A stretch of 64,000 nt of DNA from Treponema sp. (GCA_017940255.1 JAGAZB010000054.1:1-64000); one strand, 5' to 3'; shown: positions 1 through 9,103, counted from the first letter of the stretch. Numbers and translations: made by a program. The notes: generated by a model from the sequence alone, not told the origin.

Positions 1-279
1 GATACTCTTAAAAAGATGACAGAAGAAAAGGTCAGCGATGCAGAATTTGCCCGTCGCGAAAACCGCTTCCCTGTTAATCCTCCAAAAACAAAGGAGGAAT
101 ACTACTACCGAGAAATCTACAGCCGCCTCTTCCCAAGCGATTCTGCCGCCCGCGTAGTTCCTCACGAGGCCGGAGTTGCCTGCTCTACCGCCAAGGCCCT
201 TGAATGGGATGCCGCATGGAAAGGAACGGATGAGCCTTCTGGACGGGCAATACTTGGTATCCATAACTGCTCTTACTAG
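1..279 (+). CDS. asnB: Asparagine synthase (glutamine-hydrolysing), C-terminal fragment
   Basis: Frame 1 is open from the window edge to the TAG at 277-279, so this is the 3' end of a longer gene. The fragment contains KEEYYYREIYSRLFP, VACSTAKALEWD and ends PSGRAILGIHNCSY, which match the C-terminus of AsnB-type synthetases. Those enzymes make asparagine from aspartate, ATP and glutamine in the cytoplasm. The glutaminase domain and most of the synthetase domain lie outside the window. The last 15 codons are repeated three more times downstream, in the same frame and separated by TAG codons, so the true end of the protein may have changed over time or may be extended by readthrough. Confidence 0.9.
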   Translation, partial: DTLKKMTEEKVSDAEFARRENRFPVNPPKTKEEYYYREIYSRLFPSDSAARVVPHEAGVACSTAKALEWDAAWKGTDEPSGRAILGIHNCSY

Positions 280-573
280 AGGCAAGTTTCAGCTCTGCTG
301 AAACTTGGGAGCGAGCATAGCGAGCGTAATGAACCATCTGGAAGGGCTATTGCAGGTATCCATAACAGTGCTTACTAGAAGCAAGTTTCAGCTCTGCTGA
401 AACTTGGGAGCGAGCGTAGCGAGCGTAATGAGCCGTCCGGAAGGGCAATTGCAGGTATCCATAACTGCTCTTACTAGAGGCAAGTTTCAGCTCTGCTGAA
501 ACTTGAGAGCGAGCGTAATGAGCCTTCTGGAAGGGCTATTCTTGGCATTCATGACGACGCTTATAAAAAATAG
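280..573 (+). repeat. Three tandem units, each a hairpin plus a copy of the asnB 3' end
   Basis: Units are 280-378, 379-477 and 478-573 (99, 99 and 96 bp). Each starts after a TAG in the asnB frame and carries a perfect 11-bp hairpin with a 3-nt loop (first copy 283-307, arms CAAGTTTCAGC/GCTGAAACTTG). A short AGCGAGCG-rich stretch follows, then a recoded copy of the asnB tail: NEPSGRAIAGIHNSAY, NEPSGRAIAGIHNCSY and NEPSGRAILGIHDDAYKK. The frame stays open except for the three TAGs at 277, 376 and 475. The final TAG is at 571-573. Confidence 0.9.
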
Positions 574-591
574 TAAAAAATCCACCTATTA

Positions 592-658
592 CCTATTGAC
601 TTTATAGGTAATAGGACTTATACTCTCCTTGTAAAGCAAAACCTACTAGTTGAGTAGG
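592..658 (+). promoter_or_regulatory. Promoter of cysK with two Rrf2-type operators
   Basis: A sigma-70-like promoter reads TTGACT (596-601), 17-nt spacer, TATACT (619-624). Operator 1, CCTATTGACTTTATAGG (592-608), covers the -35 box and lies inside a longer perfect inverted repeat with 12-bp arms (585-615). Operator 2, CCTACTAGTTGAGTAGG (642-658), lies just after the expected start of transcription. This placement fits repression. Confidence 0.75.
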
Positions 659-673
659 AAAGAGAAAAAAACT

Positions 674-716
674 GGTGCCCGACAGCACATGCCTGTCCGG
701 GGTGCCTTACATAGGA
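674..716 (+). promoter_or_regulatory. Leader hairpin next to the cysK ribosome binding site
   Basis: GGTGCCCGACAG (674-685) pairs, with small bulges, to CTGTCCGGGGTGCC (693-706). It is followed by TTACATAGGAG, which supplies the ribosome binding site. The same layout, a GC-rich hairpin followed by a TTACNCAGGAG-like string, precedes nifB, nifH and the methyltransferase at 57199. Confidence 0.5.
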
Positions 717-723
717 GATTTTT

Positions 724-1662
724 ATGGCAGACATTAAACAGAGTTCACTTGAACTGATTGGAAAAACACCACTTTTACAGCTTAATAATTATTCTAAAAA
801 AGCTGGCCTTACTGGTGCTACTATCTTAGCAAAACTTGAATATTTGAACCCGGCTGGAAGCGTAAAAGACCGTATCGCTCTTGCCATGATTGAAGATGCA
901 GAAGAAAAAGGCATCTTAAAGCCAGGTGCAACAATTATTGAACCAACTTCAGGAAATACAGGTATTGGTCTTGCCGCAGTTGCCGCAGCAAAAGGATATC
1001 ACGCAATTCTTACCCTTCCAGACACAATGAGTGTTGAACGTCGTAATCTTCTTAAAGCTTACGGTGCCGAAATTGTACTTACAGAAGGTGCAAAAGGTAT
1101 GAAGGGCGCAATTGCAAAAGCAGAAGAAATTCATGCTGCAACTCCAGGAAGTATTATTCCCGGACAGTTTGTAAACCCTGCAAACCCAGCAATTCACAAG
1201 AAAACAACAGGTCCTGAAATCTGGGAACAGACAGATGGAAAAGTTGATATTTTTGTAGCTGGTGTTGGTACTGGCGGAACTTTAACTGGTGTTGGCGAAT
1301 ATCTTAAAGAAAAGAATCCTAACGTAAAGGTTGTTGCCGTTGAACCTGCTACAAGCCCTGTTCTTTCTAAGGGAACTGCAGGAGCCCACAAGATTCAGGG
1401 AATTGGTGCAGGCTTTGTTCCAGATGTATTGAATACAAAAGTTTACGATGAAATTATCACTGTAGAAAATGATGATGCATTCGCAGAAGGACGCAATTTT
1501 GCTCACAGCGAAGGTATTCTTGTTGGAATTTCTTCTGGTGCCGCTCTTAAAGCAGCCTCAGTATTGGCAGCCCGCCCAGAAAACAAGGGAAAGACAATTG
1601 TAGTTCTTCTTCCAGATTCTGGAGACCGCTACCTTTCTACACCGCTTTTCAGCGATAATTAA
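724..1662 (+). CDS. cysK: Cysteine synthase (O-acetylserine sulfhydrylase)
   Basis: The 312-residue protein has the length and motifs of CysK. The PLP-binding lysine lies in NPAGSVKDR (Lys48), the asparagine loop is [12 protein letters not shown], and the phosphate-binding loop is GVGTGGT around residue 182. It makes cysteine from O-acetylserine and sulfide. AGGAG precedes the ATG by 7 nt. It is the first gene after a promoter with two Rrf2-type operators and is followed directly by the nifB-like gene. This suggests that sulfide or thiol released by the nitrogenase-like system is captured here. A second cysteine synthase with a variant loop is at 25205-26182. Confidence 0.93.
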   Translation: MADIKQSSLELIGKTPLLQLNNYSKKAGLTGATILAKLEYLNPAGSVKDRIALAMIEDAEEKGILKPGATIIEPTSGNTGIGLAAVAAAKGYHAILTLPDTMSVERRNLLKAYGAEIVLTEGAKGMKGAIAKAEEIHAATPGSIIPGQFVNPANPAIHKKTTGPEIWEQTDGKVDIFVAGVGTGGTLTGVGEYLKEKNPNVKVVAVEPATSPVLSKGTAGAHKIQGIGAGFVPDVLNTKVYDEIITVENDDAFAEGRNFAHSEGILVGISSGAALKAASVLAARPENKGKTIVVLLPDSGDRYLSTPLFSDN

Positions 1663-1678
1663 TTTGCTATTAATCACC

Positions 1679-1710
1679 GCCCGCTCTGACCGGCGGGCTT
1701 ACTCAGGAGG
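1679..1710 (+). promoter_or_regulatory. Leader hairpin and ribosome binding site of the nifB-like gene
   Basis: GCCCGC (1679-1684) pairs with GCGGGC (1693-1698) around the loop TCTGACCG. TTACTCAGGAGG follows directly and places AGGAGG 7 nt before the ATG at 1718. The hairpin is almost identical to the one before nifH (GGCCGC/GCGGCC, also with TCTGACCG). Confidence 0.5.
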
Positions 1711-1717
1711 CCAGTTT

Positions 1718-2596
1718 ATGTCAAAAAGTTTTTCAGAATTACAAAAAGAACATCCATGCTATGGTTCGCATGGAGCCACAACTGGCCGAATCCATCTTCC
1801 GGTTTGTCCAGGGTGCAACATCGCCTGCCGTTTTTGCGAAAGAAGCCTGAACGACACCGAAAATCGCCCTGGAGTAACTTCTAAGGTTCTTAAACCGGAA
1901 GAAACAATCCCTCTTATAAAAAAAGCTTTAGAAATCAGCCCTGAAATCCGTGTGGCTGGAATTGCTGGCCCGGGCGATACTCTTGCAAGCAATAATGCAA
2001 TAAAAACTTTCAAACTGATTGATAAGGAATTTCCTCAGCTTATAAAATGTATGAGTACAAACGGTCTGCTTCTTGCAGAACGTGCGGATGAAATTATAAA
2101 GGCCGGAATAGACAGTCTTACAGTTACGGTAAATGCCGTAGATCCTGAAATTGAAGCCCAGCTAAACGACTATATTGTCTGGCATGGTAAAAAAATTGAA
2201 GGAGTTGAGGCTGCAAAAATCCTTATTGAAAATCAGCTGGAAGGAATTAGAAAAATTGCTCAGGCAGGTATAACTATAAAGGTTAATACTGTGCTTGTTC
2301 CCCGCATAAATGGCTCTCATATTGCACAAATTGCAAAAACAGTGGCTGCAGCGGGGGCAAAAAAGTATAACATCATCCCTCTTATTCCTACTGCAAAGCT
2401 TGCGGATGAGCCTGCCCCAAGCTGTCAGGAAATCCACGCAGCAAGAGCTGCCGCAGCACAATACATTGAACTCTTTTTGCACTGCAATCATTGTCGTGCA
2501 GATGCCGTTGGTGTACCAGGACGCACTGAATTTTCAAAGGTTCTCTATGCAAAATTCGGTTCTGATGGCATAAAGGAGAACTTTTCTCATGGCTGA
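1718..2596 (+). CDS. nifB: NifB-like radical SAM protein (nitrogenase-type cofactor assembly)
   Basis: The ATG at 1718 is preferred over upstream starts because AGGAGG precedes it by 7 nt; it gives 292 residues. The N-terminus has HPCYG, then CPGCNIACRFC (CX3CX2C, the radical SAM cluster), then ENRPGV, which is the NifB signature order. NifB builds the carbide-containing Fe8S9C precursor of nitrogenase cofactors from two Fe4S4 clusters and SAM. This is the short form without a fused NifX domain; a separate NifX-like gene follows with an 8-nt overlap. In Rhodospirillum rubrum a NifB homologue (marB) belongs to the methylthio-alkane reductase operon, which this region resembles. Confidence 0.88.
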   Translation: MSKSFSELQKEHPCYGSHGATTGRIHLPVCPGCNIACRFCERSLNDTENRPGVTSKVLKPEETIPLIKKALEISPEIRVAGIAGPGDTLASNNAIKTFKLIDKEFPQLIKCMSTNGLLLAERADEIIKAGIDSLTVTVNAVDPEIEAQLNDYIVWHGKKIEGVEAAKILIENQLEGIRKIAQAGITIKVNTVLVPRINGSHIAQIAKTVAAAGAKKYNIIPLIPTAKLADEPAPSCQEIHAARAAAAQYIELFLHCNHCRADAVGVPGRTEFSKVLYAKFGSDGIKENFSHG

Positions 2597-2954
2597 TACC
2601 TCTTCTTCTCTTTACAAGGTTGCAATTGCTTCTACAGACGGAGAAAGTGTTAATCAGCATTACGGAAAATCTGAAAAATTTTATATCTACTCTATTGATG
2701 ACGAAGTGGGTTATGATTTAACTGAAGAACGTCTTGTTCAGGCTGTTTGCCAGAACGGAAGCCATATAATCGAAGAAATGAATAAAAGTGTCTCTCAGTT
2801 TTTAGACTGCAAGTATATTGCGGCCAGCAGAATTGGAGACGGCGCTTTGTCTGTTATGAATAAAAACGGAATTACGGGAATGGAACTGCCAGGAAGTATT
2901 GATGATGCAATACTTAAAATCTGGAAATATAACCGTATTCAGAATCTTTTTTAA
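2589..2954 (+). CDS. NifX-like cofactor carrier (dinitrogenase FeMo-cofactor domain)
   Basis: The 121-residue protein overlaps the end of nifB by 8 nt, so the two are translationally coupled. It has the NifX/NafY/NifB-C fold pattern: VAIASTDGESVNQHYGKSEKFYIYS near the start (shown here only as family context, residues about 9-32) and a CKYIAASRIGDGA segment in the second half. Proteins of this family hold NifB cofactor or FeMo-cofactor precursors. It probably replaces the C-terminal domain missing from this NifB. No catalytic residues are expected. It ends shortly before the nifH promoter. Confidence 0.8.
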   Translation: MADTSSSLYKVAIASTDGESVNQHYGKSEKFYIYSIDDEVGYDLTEERLVQAVCQNGSHIIEEMNKSVSQFLDCKYIAASRIGDGALSVMNKNGITGMELPGSIDDAILKIWKYNRIQNLF

Positions 2955-2984
2955 TCAAACTAAAAAAAATAAATATTTATTAAA

Positions 2985-3041
2985 CCTATTGACTAAGTAG
3001 GTAAATAGTTTTATATTATACTTACCTACTAAATAAGTGGG
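2985..3041 (+). promoter_or_regulatory. Promoter of nifH operon with two Rrf2-type operators
   Basis: CCTATTGACTAAGTAGG (2985-3001) contains the -35 TTGACT (2989-2994). After 17 nt comes TATATT (3012-3017). A second, imperfect operator CCTACTAAATAAGTGGG lies at 3025-3041. The layout is the same as at cysK, with one operator on the -35 and one just beyond the start point. Confidence 0.75.
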
Positions 3042-3060
3042 TTTATATTAATAAGAGGAA

Positions 3061-4009
<949 letters not shown>

Positions 4010-4034
4010 GTTTTAGGGGATAGGTTATAGGTGT

Positions 4035-4140
4035 GAGGAGGGGGAAGTCTCCCCCCTCGCTACAGCCCGCTGCGCGGTCTTCCGCTACCCCCCTCTGCGG
4101 GCTTCAAACGCCAGCCCGCAACGCCTGGCTTGACCAGGGA
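4035..4140. repeat. Family D dispersed repeat, copy 1
   Basis: A GC-rich stretch with GGGGAAGTCTCCCCCCTCGC, then AGCCCGCTGCGCGGTCTTCC and GCTACCCCCCTCTGCGGGC. Close relatives occur at 26200-26290 and in frame inside gltB at 41820-41920 and 43861-43978. It lies between nifH and the second NifX-like gene. Confidence 0.65.
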
Positions 4141-4159
4141 ATCTTTTATTGGAGTTCTT

Positions 4160-4582
4160 ATGAGCATAAAAGTAGCAATTGCAAGTTCTGACCGCCTTAA
4201 TATTGATTTACACTTTGGCCAGGCAAGAGATTTTTTTATATATGAGTTTCACAAAGATCATTTTGATTTTTTGGAAAGTCGAAAGACAGTTTTTACTGAA
4301 CAGTCGGTAGAAAATGCAGAATCTGACTTTGGAGGAGCTTGCTGCGGTGGAGGTGGCGGCTGTGGTGCTTCTGGAGGTGGCTGCGGTGGTGGAGCTGGAA
4401 CTGGTCCGCTTTCGCCAAATGTAGAGCTTCTTTTGGATTGTCGTGCAATTGTTGCTTCTCAGATTGGACAGAAGGTCCGCCGGCAATTCGAGCGTAACGC
4501 TATTAGTGTTTTTGATATTGAACTTCCAATTGAAGAAGCTCTTGCAAAACTGGCCAGTTATTACGCAAAGTTTGGAGAATAG
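4160..4582 (+). CDS. NifX-like protein with a Cys/Gly-rich metal-binding-like loop
   Basis: The ATG at 4160 has GGAG 5 nt upstream and gives 140 residues, starting SIKVAIASSDRLNIDLHFGQ, typical of NifX-like domains. The second half has DCRAIVASQIG, again typical. Between them, about residues 60-90, lies a loop made almost only of glycine with four cysteines (ACCGGGGGC and GGGCGGG). Such loops can bind metal, but the function here is unknown. It stands between nifH and a trans-sulfuration enzyme with 1 nt to the next gene, so it is part of that operon. It could carry cofactor to one of the D/K pairs. Confidence 0.78.
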   Translation: MSIKVAIASSDRLNIDLHFGQARDFFIYEFHKDHFDFLESRKTVFTEQSVENAESDFGGACCGGGGGCGASGGGCGGGAGTGPLSPNVELLLDCRAIVASQIGQKVRRQFERNAISVFDIELPIEEALAKLASYYAKFGE

Positions 4583-4583
4583 T

Positions 4584-5744
4584 ATGTCATTATCAATAGA
4601 AAGCAAATGTATTCATCTGGAAGAAAATCCAGAAGCTGAAGATAAACCTGTCTGTAATCATTATGGAGCAATTTCTTTTCCAATTTATCAGACAGCAACT
4701 TATGCACATCCGGGCGTTGGACAATCCACAGGCTTTGATTATTCCCGCCTGCAAAACCCTACCCGTGCTCAACTGGAAAAAATTGTCTGTCAGTTAGAGC
4801 ACGGCCTTGACGCATTTGCACTTTCTACTGGAATGGCGGCAATTGCCCTGCTTATGGAAATTTTTAAGCCGGGAGACCATTTGATTGTAGATTCAGATTT
4901 ATACGGTGGAACAATCCGTCTTTTTGATAATGTTTCTGCTAAAAATGGAATTGAATTTTCCAGAGCAAACTGTTCTGTTGATGATGTTGAAGTTTTAATC
5001 AAAAAAAATACTAAAGCTCTTTTTATAGAAACTCCAAGTAACCCAATGATGAATGTGACAGATATTGCAAAGATGGCACAAATTGCCCGAACGCATAATC
5101 TGCTTTTAATTGTTGATAATACTTTTATGTCTCCTTACTTCCAAAATCCCCTTGATTTAGGAGCCGACCTTGTTATACACAGTGGAACCAAATTTCTTGC
5201 GGGCCACAACGACACTCTTGCGGGCTTTATTATCACTAACAGACCGGACCTGCAGGAAAAATTACGCTTTTTAATAAAAACTACAGGTTCGGGACTCGCC
5301 CCTTTTGACTGCTGGCTGCTGCTTCGTGGAATTAAAACCCTTGCCCTCCGCATGGAAAAAGCCCAGAAAAACGCACTTAAAATTGCTCAGTGGCTGAAAA
5401 CTCAGAAATCTGTTACGAAAGTAATTTACCCCGGGCTTGAAGAACATCCCGGTTATAAAATTATGCAAACTCAGTGCCGTGGCTTTGGTTCAATGGTAAC
5501 CTTCCGCCTGAATAGCACAGAAAAAGCCCTGAGCGTACTTGAAAAAGTGCGCCTTGTAAAATACGCAGAAAGCCTTGGCGGAGTTGAAACTTTAATCACC
5601 TACCCCACAACCCAGACCCACGCCGATGTTCCCGAAGAACTCCGCTTAAAAAACGGCATCACCCCGGAAACCCTGCGTCTTTCGGTTGGTATTGAAGATG
5701 CAGATGATTTAATTGCAGATCTGGAACAGGCACTGCAAGATTAA
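4584..5744 (+). CDS. Cys/Met metabolism PLP enzyme (cystathionine gamma-synthase/beta-lyase/OAH sulfhydrylase family)
   Basis: The ATG at 4584 is 1 nt after the preceding stop and gives 386 residues; the longer open frame upstream is a shadow. Family motifs include NHYGAISFPIYQTATY near the start, FDYSRLQNPTR, the ETPSNPMM segment, DNTFMSPYFQNP, and the PLP lysine in SGTKFLAGH. These define the trans-sulfuration family, whose members form or break C-S bonds in cystathionine, homocysteine and methionine. Sequence reading alone cannot separate synthase, lyase and sulfhydrylase. Being in the nifH operon, it may fix a thiol such as methanethiol or sulfide onto an activated homoserine. Confidence 0.85.
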   Translation: MSLSIESKCIHLEENPEAEDKPVCNHYGAISFPIYQTATYAHPGVGQSTGFDYSRLQNPTRAQLEKIVCQLEHGLDAFALSTGMAAIALLMEIFKPGDHLIVDSDLYGGTIRLFDNVSAKNGIEFSRANCSVDDVEVLIKKNTKALFIETPSNPMMNVTDIAKMAQIARTHNLLLIVDNTFMSPYFQNPLDLGADLVIHSGTKFLAGHNDTLAGFIITNRPDLQEKLRFLIKTTGSGLAPFDCWLLLRGIKTLALRMEKAQKNALKIAQWLKTQKSVTKVIYPGLEEHPGYKIMQTQCRGFGSMVTFRLNSTEKALSVLEKVRLVKYAESLGGVETLITYPTTQTHADVPEELRLKNGITPETLRLSVGIEDADDLIADLEQALQD

Positions 5745-5776
5745 GGCTGCGTAAGCCTGTAGGCCTGCTTTACTTT

Positions 5777-6436
5777 TTAGATATTCACCACACAATCACA
5801 CAAACTTAGGGCCTGCTGGTCGTGACTTACAAGAACAACAATTTTCCCCTGGCAGGCAAGATCGCGGAAGATTTTAAGGATTTCAAGGGTGCGTTCCTGG
5901 TCTACCGAATCTGTGGGCTCATCGGCAAGAAGAACTTTGGGGTTGTTGATTAGGGCACGGGCTATTAAAAGCCGGTGATTTTCGCCACCAGAAAGGTCGG
6001 ATGGGTATTGAGAGGCCAGATGTGAAATCCCCAGGTCTGAAAGGAGCTGTTTTGCACGGGCGGTAATTTCGCTGTCGCTAACCTTTTGTCTCTGTTGCTT
6101 TTTGGCAAGATAGGCCGGCAGTCTTACATTATCAAGCACATTAAGATTTTCTAAAAAGCTTTGTTCCTGAGAAATAAAGCCTATATTCTGATTTCTAAAG
6201 GCAGCTAATTCCTTTTGAGAAAGCTTTGTAATTTCACTCTCGCCTATTTTTATGCTGCCGCTATCGGCCGGCTGAAGTCCCGCAAGGAGTGTAAGCAAGG
6301 TAGATTTTCCCGCCCCAGATTTTCCCTGAATGCCCAGAAAAGTGCCGTCTTTTACAGTGAGTGAAAAATCATTAAAAACTTCTAGAATACCATGTGAGGT
6401 TTTAAACTTTTTTGTAAGATTTTTTATTTCTATCAT
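5777..6436 (-). CDS. ABC transporter ATP-binding protein, MacB/LolD type
   Basis: A 219-residue ATPase with Walker A GKSGAGKST, signature LSGGE and Walker B VLLADEPTD followed by the H-loop SHD. The spacing and the downstream residues are those of the MacB/LolD family, which powers FtsX-like permeases that move lipoproteins or substrates outward by mechanotransmission. It overlaps the permease gene by 4 nt (6433-6436). It is last in an operon that begins with a substrate-binding-type lipoprotein at 9029. The substrate cannot be told from sequence. Confidence 0.88.
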   Translation of the reverse strand: MIEIKNLTKKFKTSHGILEVFNDFSLTVKDGTFLGIQGKSGAGKSTLLTLLAGLQPADSGSIKIGESEITKLSQKELAAFRNQNIGFISQEQSFLENLNVLDNVRLPAYLAKKQQRQKVSDSEITARAKQLLSDLGISHLASQYPSDLSGGENHRLLIARALINNPKVLLADEPTDSVDQERTLEILKIFRDLACQGKIVVLVSHDQQALSLCDCVVNI

Positions 6437-7626
6437 TTAAAGATTACCTTCTGTTTTGAAATTTTTACTGCAGAAAAAGCTGCGGCTAGGAGACTCGAAA
6501 AAACAATTATTACAAGGCTGATTAAAGCAAGTAAAATGATTTTTACAGGACTTTCTAAGCTTAATGGTAGAGCGATTTTTTCTGAAATCACAAAATTAAA
6601 TGGTAATACAATCAGGGCAGCTACAAATATACCACTTAAAGCTCCAATTGCTCCAATTCCTGCTGCTTCAAAAAGAATGAGTTTGCTAAGAGCCGAAGAG
6701 TCTGCTCCCAAAACCCGCAAAATTGAATATTCACGTTTTCTTTCATTTGCGATTAAAGAGAAAACCAGAGCAAGCGTTATGCTTGAAATTAAAAGTGTGA
6801 ATACAGAAAGAAGCTTTGGGAAAATCAAAAAGCCTGAGATTTTTTCTTCCAGTGATGATAAAAATTTGTCACCCTGCACTACTTCAATTCCATCACCGAC
6901 TGCATTTTTAATTCTTAAGGAAGTTCCATCTGCACTTGCACCTTTTGCAAGCTTTACAAAAATTGTACTGGTTTTATTTGATGTATCACCATCAGAAATA
7001 AAACCGAAGCCTTTTTCCTTTGAAGCTTCAAAAATCTTTTGCAGAGTTTTTAAATCTGTGTAAATTGCATTGTCCATACCAGTATTGCTTTTTGCAAGAC
7101 GGGCTGTAACCTTATGAGTCTGTCCAAAAAAAGTTACCTGATTATGTGAAAGAGTAACATTACTGCCTGTAAGCAGTAATTCATCATCTTTATTCTTTTC
7201 TATTTTTTTTCCAGCCCAATTTTGAATTATAAAATCAGTCTGAGGATCAAAACCAATTATTTGAATTGAAAAATCGCAGCAGCTTTCATTAAGGCTGGTC
7301 AGGTAAAACTGGCTGCTTACCTGACTAACTCCCTGCACGCCACGAACCAGGTCTTCAATACTGCGGTTCATATAAAAATAATTTGGCTCGCCGGTAAGAA
7401 GAACATTTTCAAATTTGTTTTCATTGCCCTGGGGCACAATCATAAGATCGGCTCCAAGGCGATTTTGAAAGCCCTTAATCCCCTGTTCCAGGCTTGAAGC
7501 GAGGATCAGAGTGGCAAAAAGCACACCTGCCGACAGGGCCGAAATAAGGATTAAGGCAAATGTACGAAAGGGCTTACGCTTTATGTTTGAAAAGGCAAGC
7601 CCAGAAATAGTTATCGCTTTTTCCAT
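6433..7626 (-). CDS. FtsX/MacB-like ABC transporter permease
   Basis: The 397-residue protein has one N-terminal membrane segment (about residues 20-45), a long extracytoplasmic domain, and three C-terminal membrane segments (about 270-390), the topology of the FtsX/MacB family. It works with the ATPase at 5777-6436. The start overlaps the end of the small membrane protein gene by 16 nt. The external domain has a CC pair (NESCCDFS). Operon control is probably by the Rrf2-type operator at 9080. Confidence 0.87.
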   Translation of the reverse strand: MEKAITISGLAFSNIKRKPFRTFALILISALSAGVLFATLILASSLEQGIKGFQNRLGADLMIVPQGNENKFENVLLTGEPNYFYMNRSIEDLVRGVQGVSQVSSQFYLTSLNESCCDFSIQIIGFDPQTDFIIQNWAGKKIEKNKDDELLLTGSNVTLSHNQVTFFGQTHKVTARLAKSNTGMDNAIYTDLKTLQKIFEASKEKGFGFISDGDTSNKTSTIFVKLAKGASADGTSLRIKNAVGDGIEVVQGDKFLSSLEEKISGFLIFPKLLSVFTLLISSITLALVFSLIANERKREYSILRVLGADSSALSKLILFEAAGIGAIGALSGIFVAALIVLPFNFVISEKIALPLSLESPVKIILLALISLVIIVFSSLLAAAFSAVKISKQKVIFK

Positions 7627-7814
7627 AAAAGAATAGTCTGTGCTGCAGAAATAACAAAAATCACAATTCCAAATACCAGAACTGTTGGCGCAGTTACAGC
7701 ATGGCAGTGCATGCTAGCCATTTTGCAAACTTTAGCAAAGGTGTATGGAGCTATGCCAACAAGGAGCCCAAGCAAGGCTGTGAGTGATGATAAAATGATG
7801 TTCAGGTTTTTCAT
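7611..7814 (-). CDS. Small membrane protein, DUF4418-like
   Basis: I start at the ATG at 7814 (MKNLN), which has GGAG upstream on the minus strand. The longer open frame is an upstream read through a palindromic repeat. The 67 residues hold two hydrophobic segments separated by KVCKMASMHCHAVTAP. This layout, including the conserved MxCH stretch and the position next to an FtsX-like permease, is that of DUF4418 proteins. The function is unknown. It probably assists the neighbouring transporter. Confidence 0.7.
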   Translation of the reverse strand: MKNLNIILSSLTALLGLLVGIAPYTFAKVCKMASMHCHAVTAPTVLVFGIVIFVISAAQTILLWKKR

Positions 7815-7832
7815 GATGTTTTCTCCTTTAGA

Positions 7833-7906
7833 TTGTCCGGTCAAGCCGGACAAAGACAAGGGTGGTTCCGGAACCCTTCGACAATGCTCAGGGACCACCT
7901 AACCAC
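7833..7906. repeat. Composite palindromic repeat (families B and C)
   Basis: GATTGTCCGGTCAAGCCGGACAA (7833-7855 region) is a family B palindrome. It is followed by an imperfect palindrome containing CCCTTCGACAATGCTCAGGG flanked by GGTGG and CCACC, family C. It lies between the lipoprotein gene and the small membrane protein gene. Confidence 0.65.
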
Positions 7907-7916
7907 CGTATTTTAC

Positions 7917-9029
7917 TTAAGCGCGTGAGCCGTTTATTTCCTTATAAGTTTTTGTTGCGCTATCATAAATATAGCCGTCTGGTACACCAAAAAGTTCGAT
8001 GTAGCCTGTTTCAATAAACTTTTCTATATCAGTTGTTGCCTTAAGGATTCCTGCTTCCTGCAGCTGGCGGGCGGCAGAATCAAAGGTCTTCTTACCAAGA
8101 GAGCGGCTTGGCTGGTAGTTAATTTCTTCAAGAAGAGCGGCATTAAAATCCAGGTCTCCAGCAACAAGGTCATTTTCAATCTGGAGTTGAGCGGCTGCTC
8201 TTGGCTCTGCCTGAACATAAGCGGCTGCCTTCTGCAAAGCGCGTGTAATTGCAGCTGCTCCTTCCGGATTTTCACGTAAGAGCTTGTGGGTTACAAACTG
8301 CTGGCAGCAATATTCTTTTACAAATTTTTCATCAATTCCTGTATCAAGAATCTTTCTAAAGCCGTATGCAAGTTCACCCTTTGTTGCAACTGGGTCATGA
8401 GCACCAATTACATCAACTGCACCGTTATTCAAGGCAATTGCCAAATCTGCAGAAGCATAGGCAATGAATTCAACCTCGTTATTTTCTGCTGTTACACCAA
8501 TACCAACGTCCATTAACTTACGCTTAAGATTCATAACTGCAGAGTCTGCAAGTCCTGGAACGCCGATTGTTTTGCCACGAAGATCCGCAACCGACTGAAT
8601 GTCACTGTCTGCACGTACATAATACTTTGTACAACCAATATGGATTCCAGATGTAAAGGAAATTGGAAGACCGTTTTCAATAGCCTGGAGCTGAGTTGCA
8701 TAAAGACCGTAACCGGCATCAACCTTTCCAGAAGCAATCATTTCTGCAAGTGTTGCACCACCTTCGACAACCTGAACATATTCAGCCTTCTGTCCGATTT
8801 TTGCAAGCTCATCATCAAAAAGTCCGAGCTTCCATGCAACATGAACAGGAGCACCACAAAGGCTTCCTGTCTGAAAGTTGATGCGGACAACCTTTTGAGT
8901 GGAATCAGAAGAAGCTTCTGTTTTTGCTGTTTTTGCTGTTTTTGCTGTTTTTTTGCTACATGCTGTAAGCATAAGAGATGCAGCAACCATCATTACGCAA
9001 AATGTTTTAAAAATAACTGATTTTTTCAT
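7917..9029 (-). CDS. SsuA/TauA-like ABC substrate-binding lipoprotein
   Basis: The 370-residue protein has a lipoprotein signal ending LMLTAC, so it is exported and lipid-anchored. A short lysine/alanine/threonine repeat follows. The body shows the type-2 periplasmic binding pattern of the SsuA/TauA/nitrate group: VHVAWKLGLFDDE, GGATLAEMIASGKVD and VADLRGKTIGVPG. AGGAGGT precedes the ATG. It is first in an operon with a MacB-type permease and ATPase, an odd pairing for an importer lipoprotein. The nearby ssuBC pair at 13355-15107 lacks its own binding protein and may use this one. A small hairpin (9041-9057) sits beside its ribosome binding site. Confidence 0.86.
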   Translation of the reverse strand: MKKSVIFKTFCVMMVAASLMLTACSKKTAKTAKTAKTEASSDSTQKVVRINFQTGSLCGAPVHVAWKLGLFDDELAKIGQKAEYVQVVEGGATLAEMIASGKVDAGYGLYATQLQAIENGLPISFTSGIHIGCTKYYVRADSDIQSVADLRGKTIGVPGLADSAVMNLKRKLMDVGIGVTAENNEVEFIAYASADLAIALNNGAVDVIGAHDPVATKGELAYGFRKILDTGIDEKFVKEYCCQQFVTHKLLRENPEGAAAITRALQKAAAYVQAEPRAAAQLQIENDLVAGDLDFNAALLEEINYQPSRSLGKKTFDSAARQLQEAGILKATTDIEKFIETGYIELFGVPDGYIYDSATKTYKEINGSRA

Positions 9030-9079
9030 ATTACCTCCTGGTCGCCTATCCGGCGACTATGATAACTAGAGTTCAATTA

Positions 9080-9103
9080 CCTACTAGTTTAGTATGTTAT
9101 AAC
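9080..9103 (-). promoter_or_regulatory. Rrf2-type operator and -10 of the lipoprotein operon
   Basis: On the plus strand it reads CCTACTAGTTTAGTATG (9080-9096) followed by TTATAAC. On the coding strand this is TATAAC, then the operator, then the leader. The same order occurs at 15201 and 21627, so TATAAC is the likely -10 box and the operator lies at the start point. Confidence 0.65.

Noticed and set aside
280..573. A CRISPR array
   Set aside because: Three tandem 96-99 bp units without unique spacers; the repeated part is a gene terminus plus hairpin.
4443..4583. A longer N-terminus for the trans-sulfuration enzyme
   Set aside because: It overlaps the NifX-like gene in another frame, has no family similarity and no ribosome binding site; the ATG at 4584 fits the family start.
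7815..7898. N-terminal extension of the small membrane protein
   Set aside because: It reads through a dispersed palindromic repeat. A ribosome binding site precedes the ATG at 7814.
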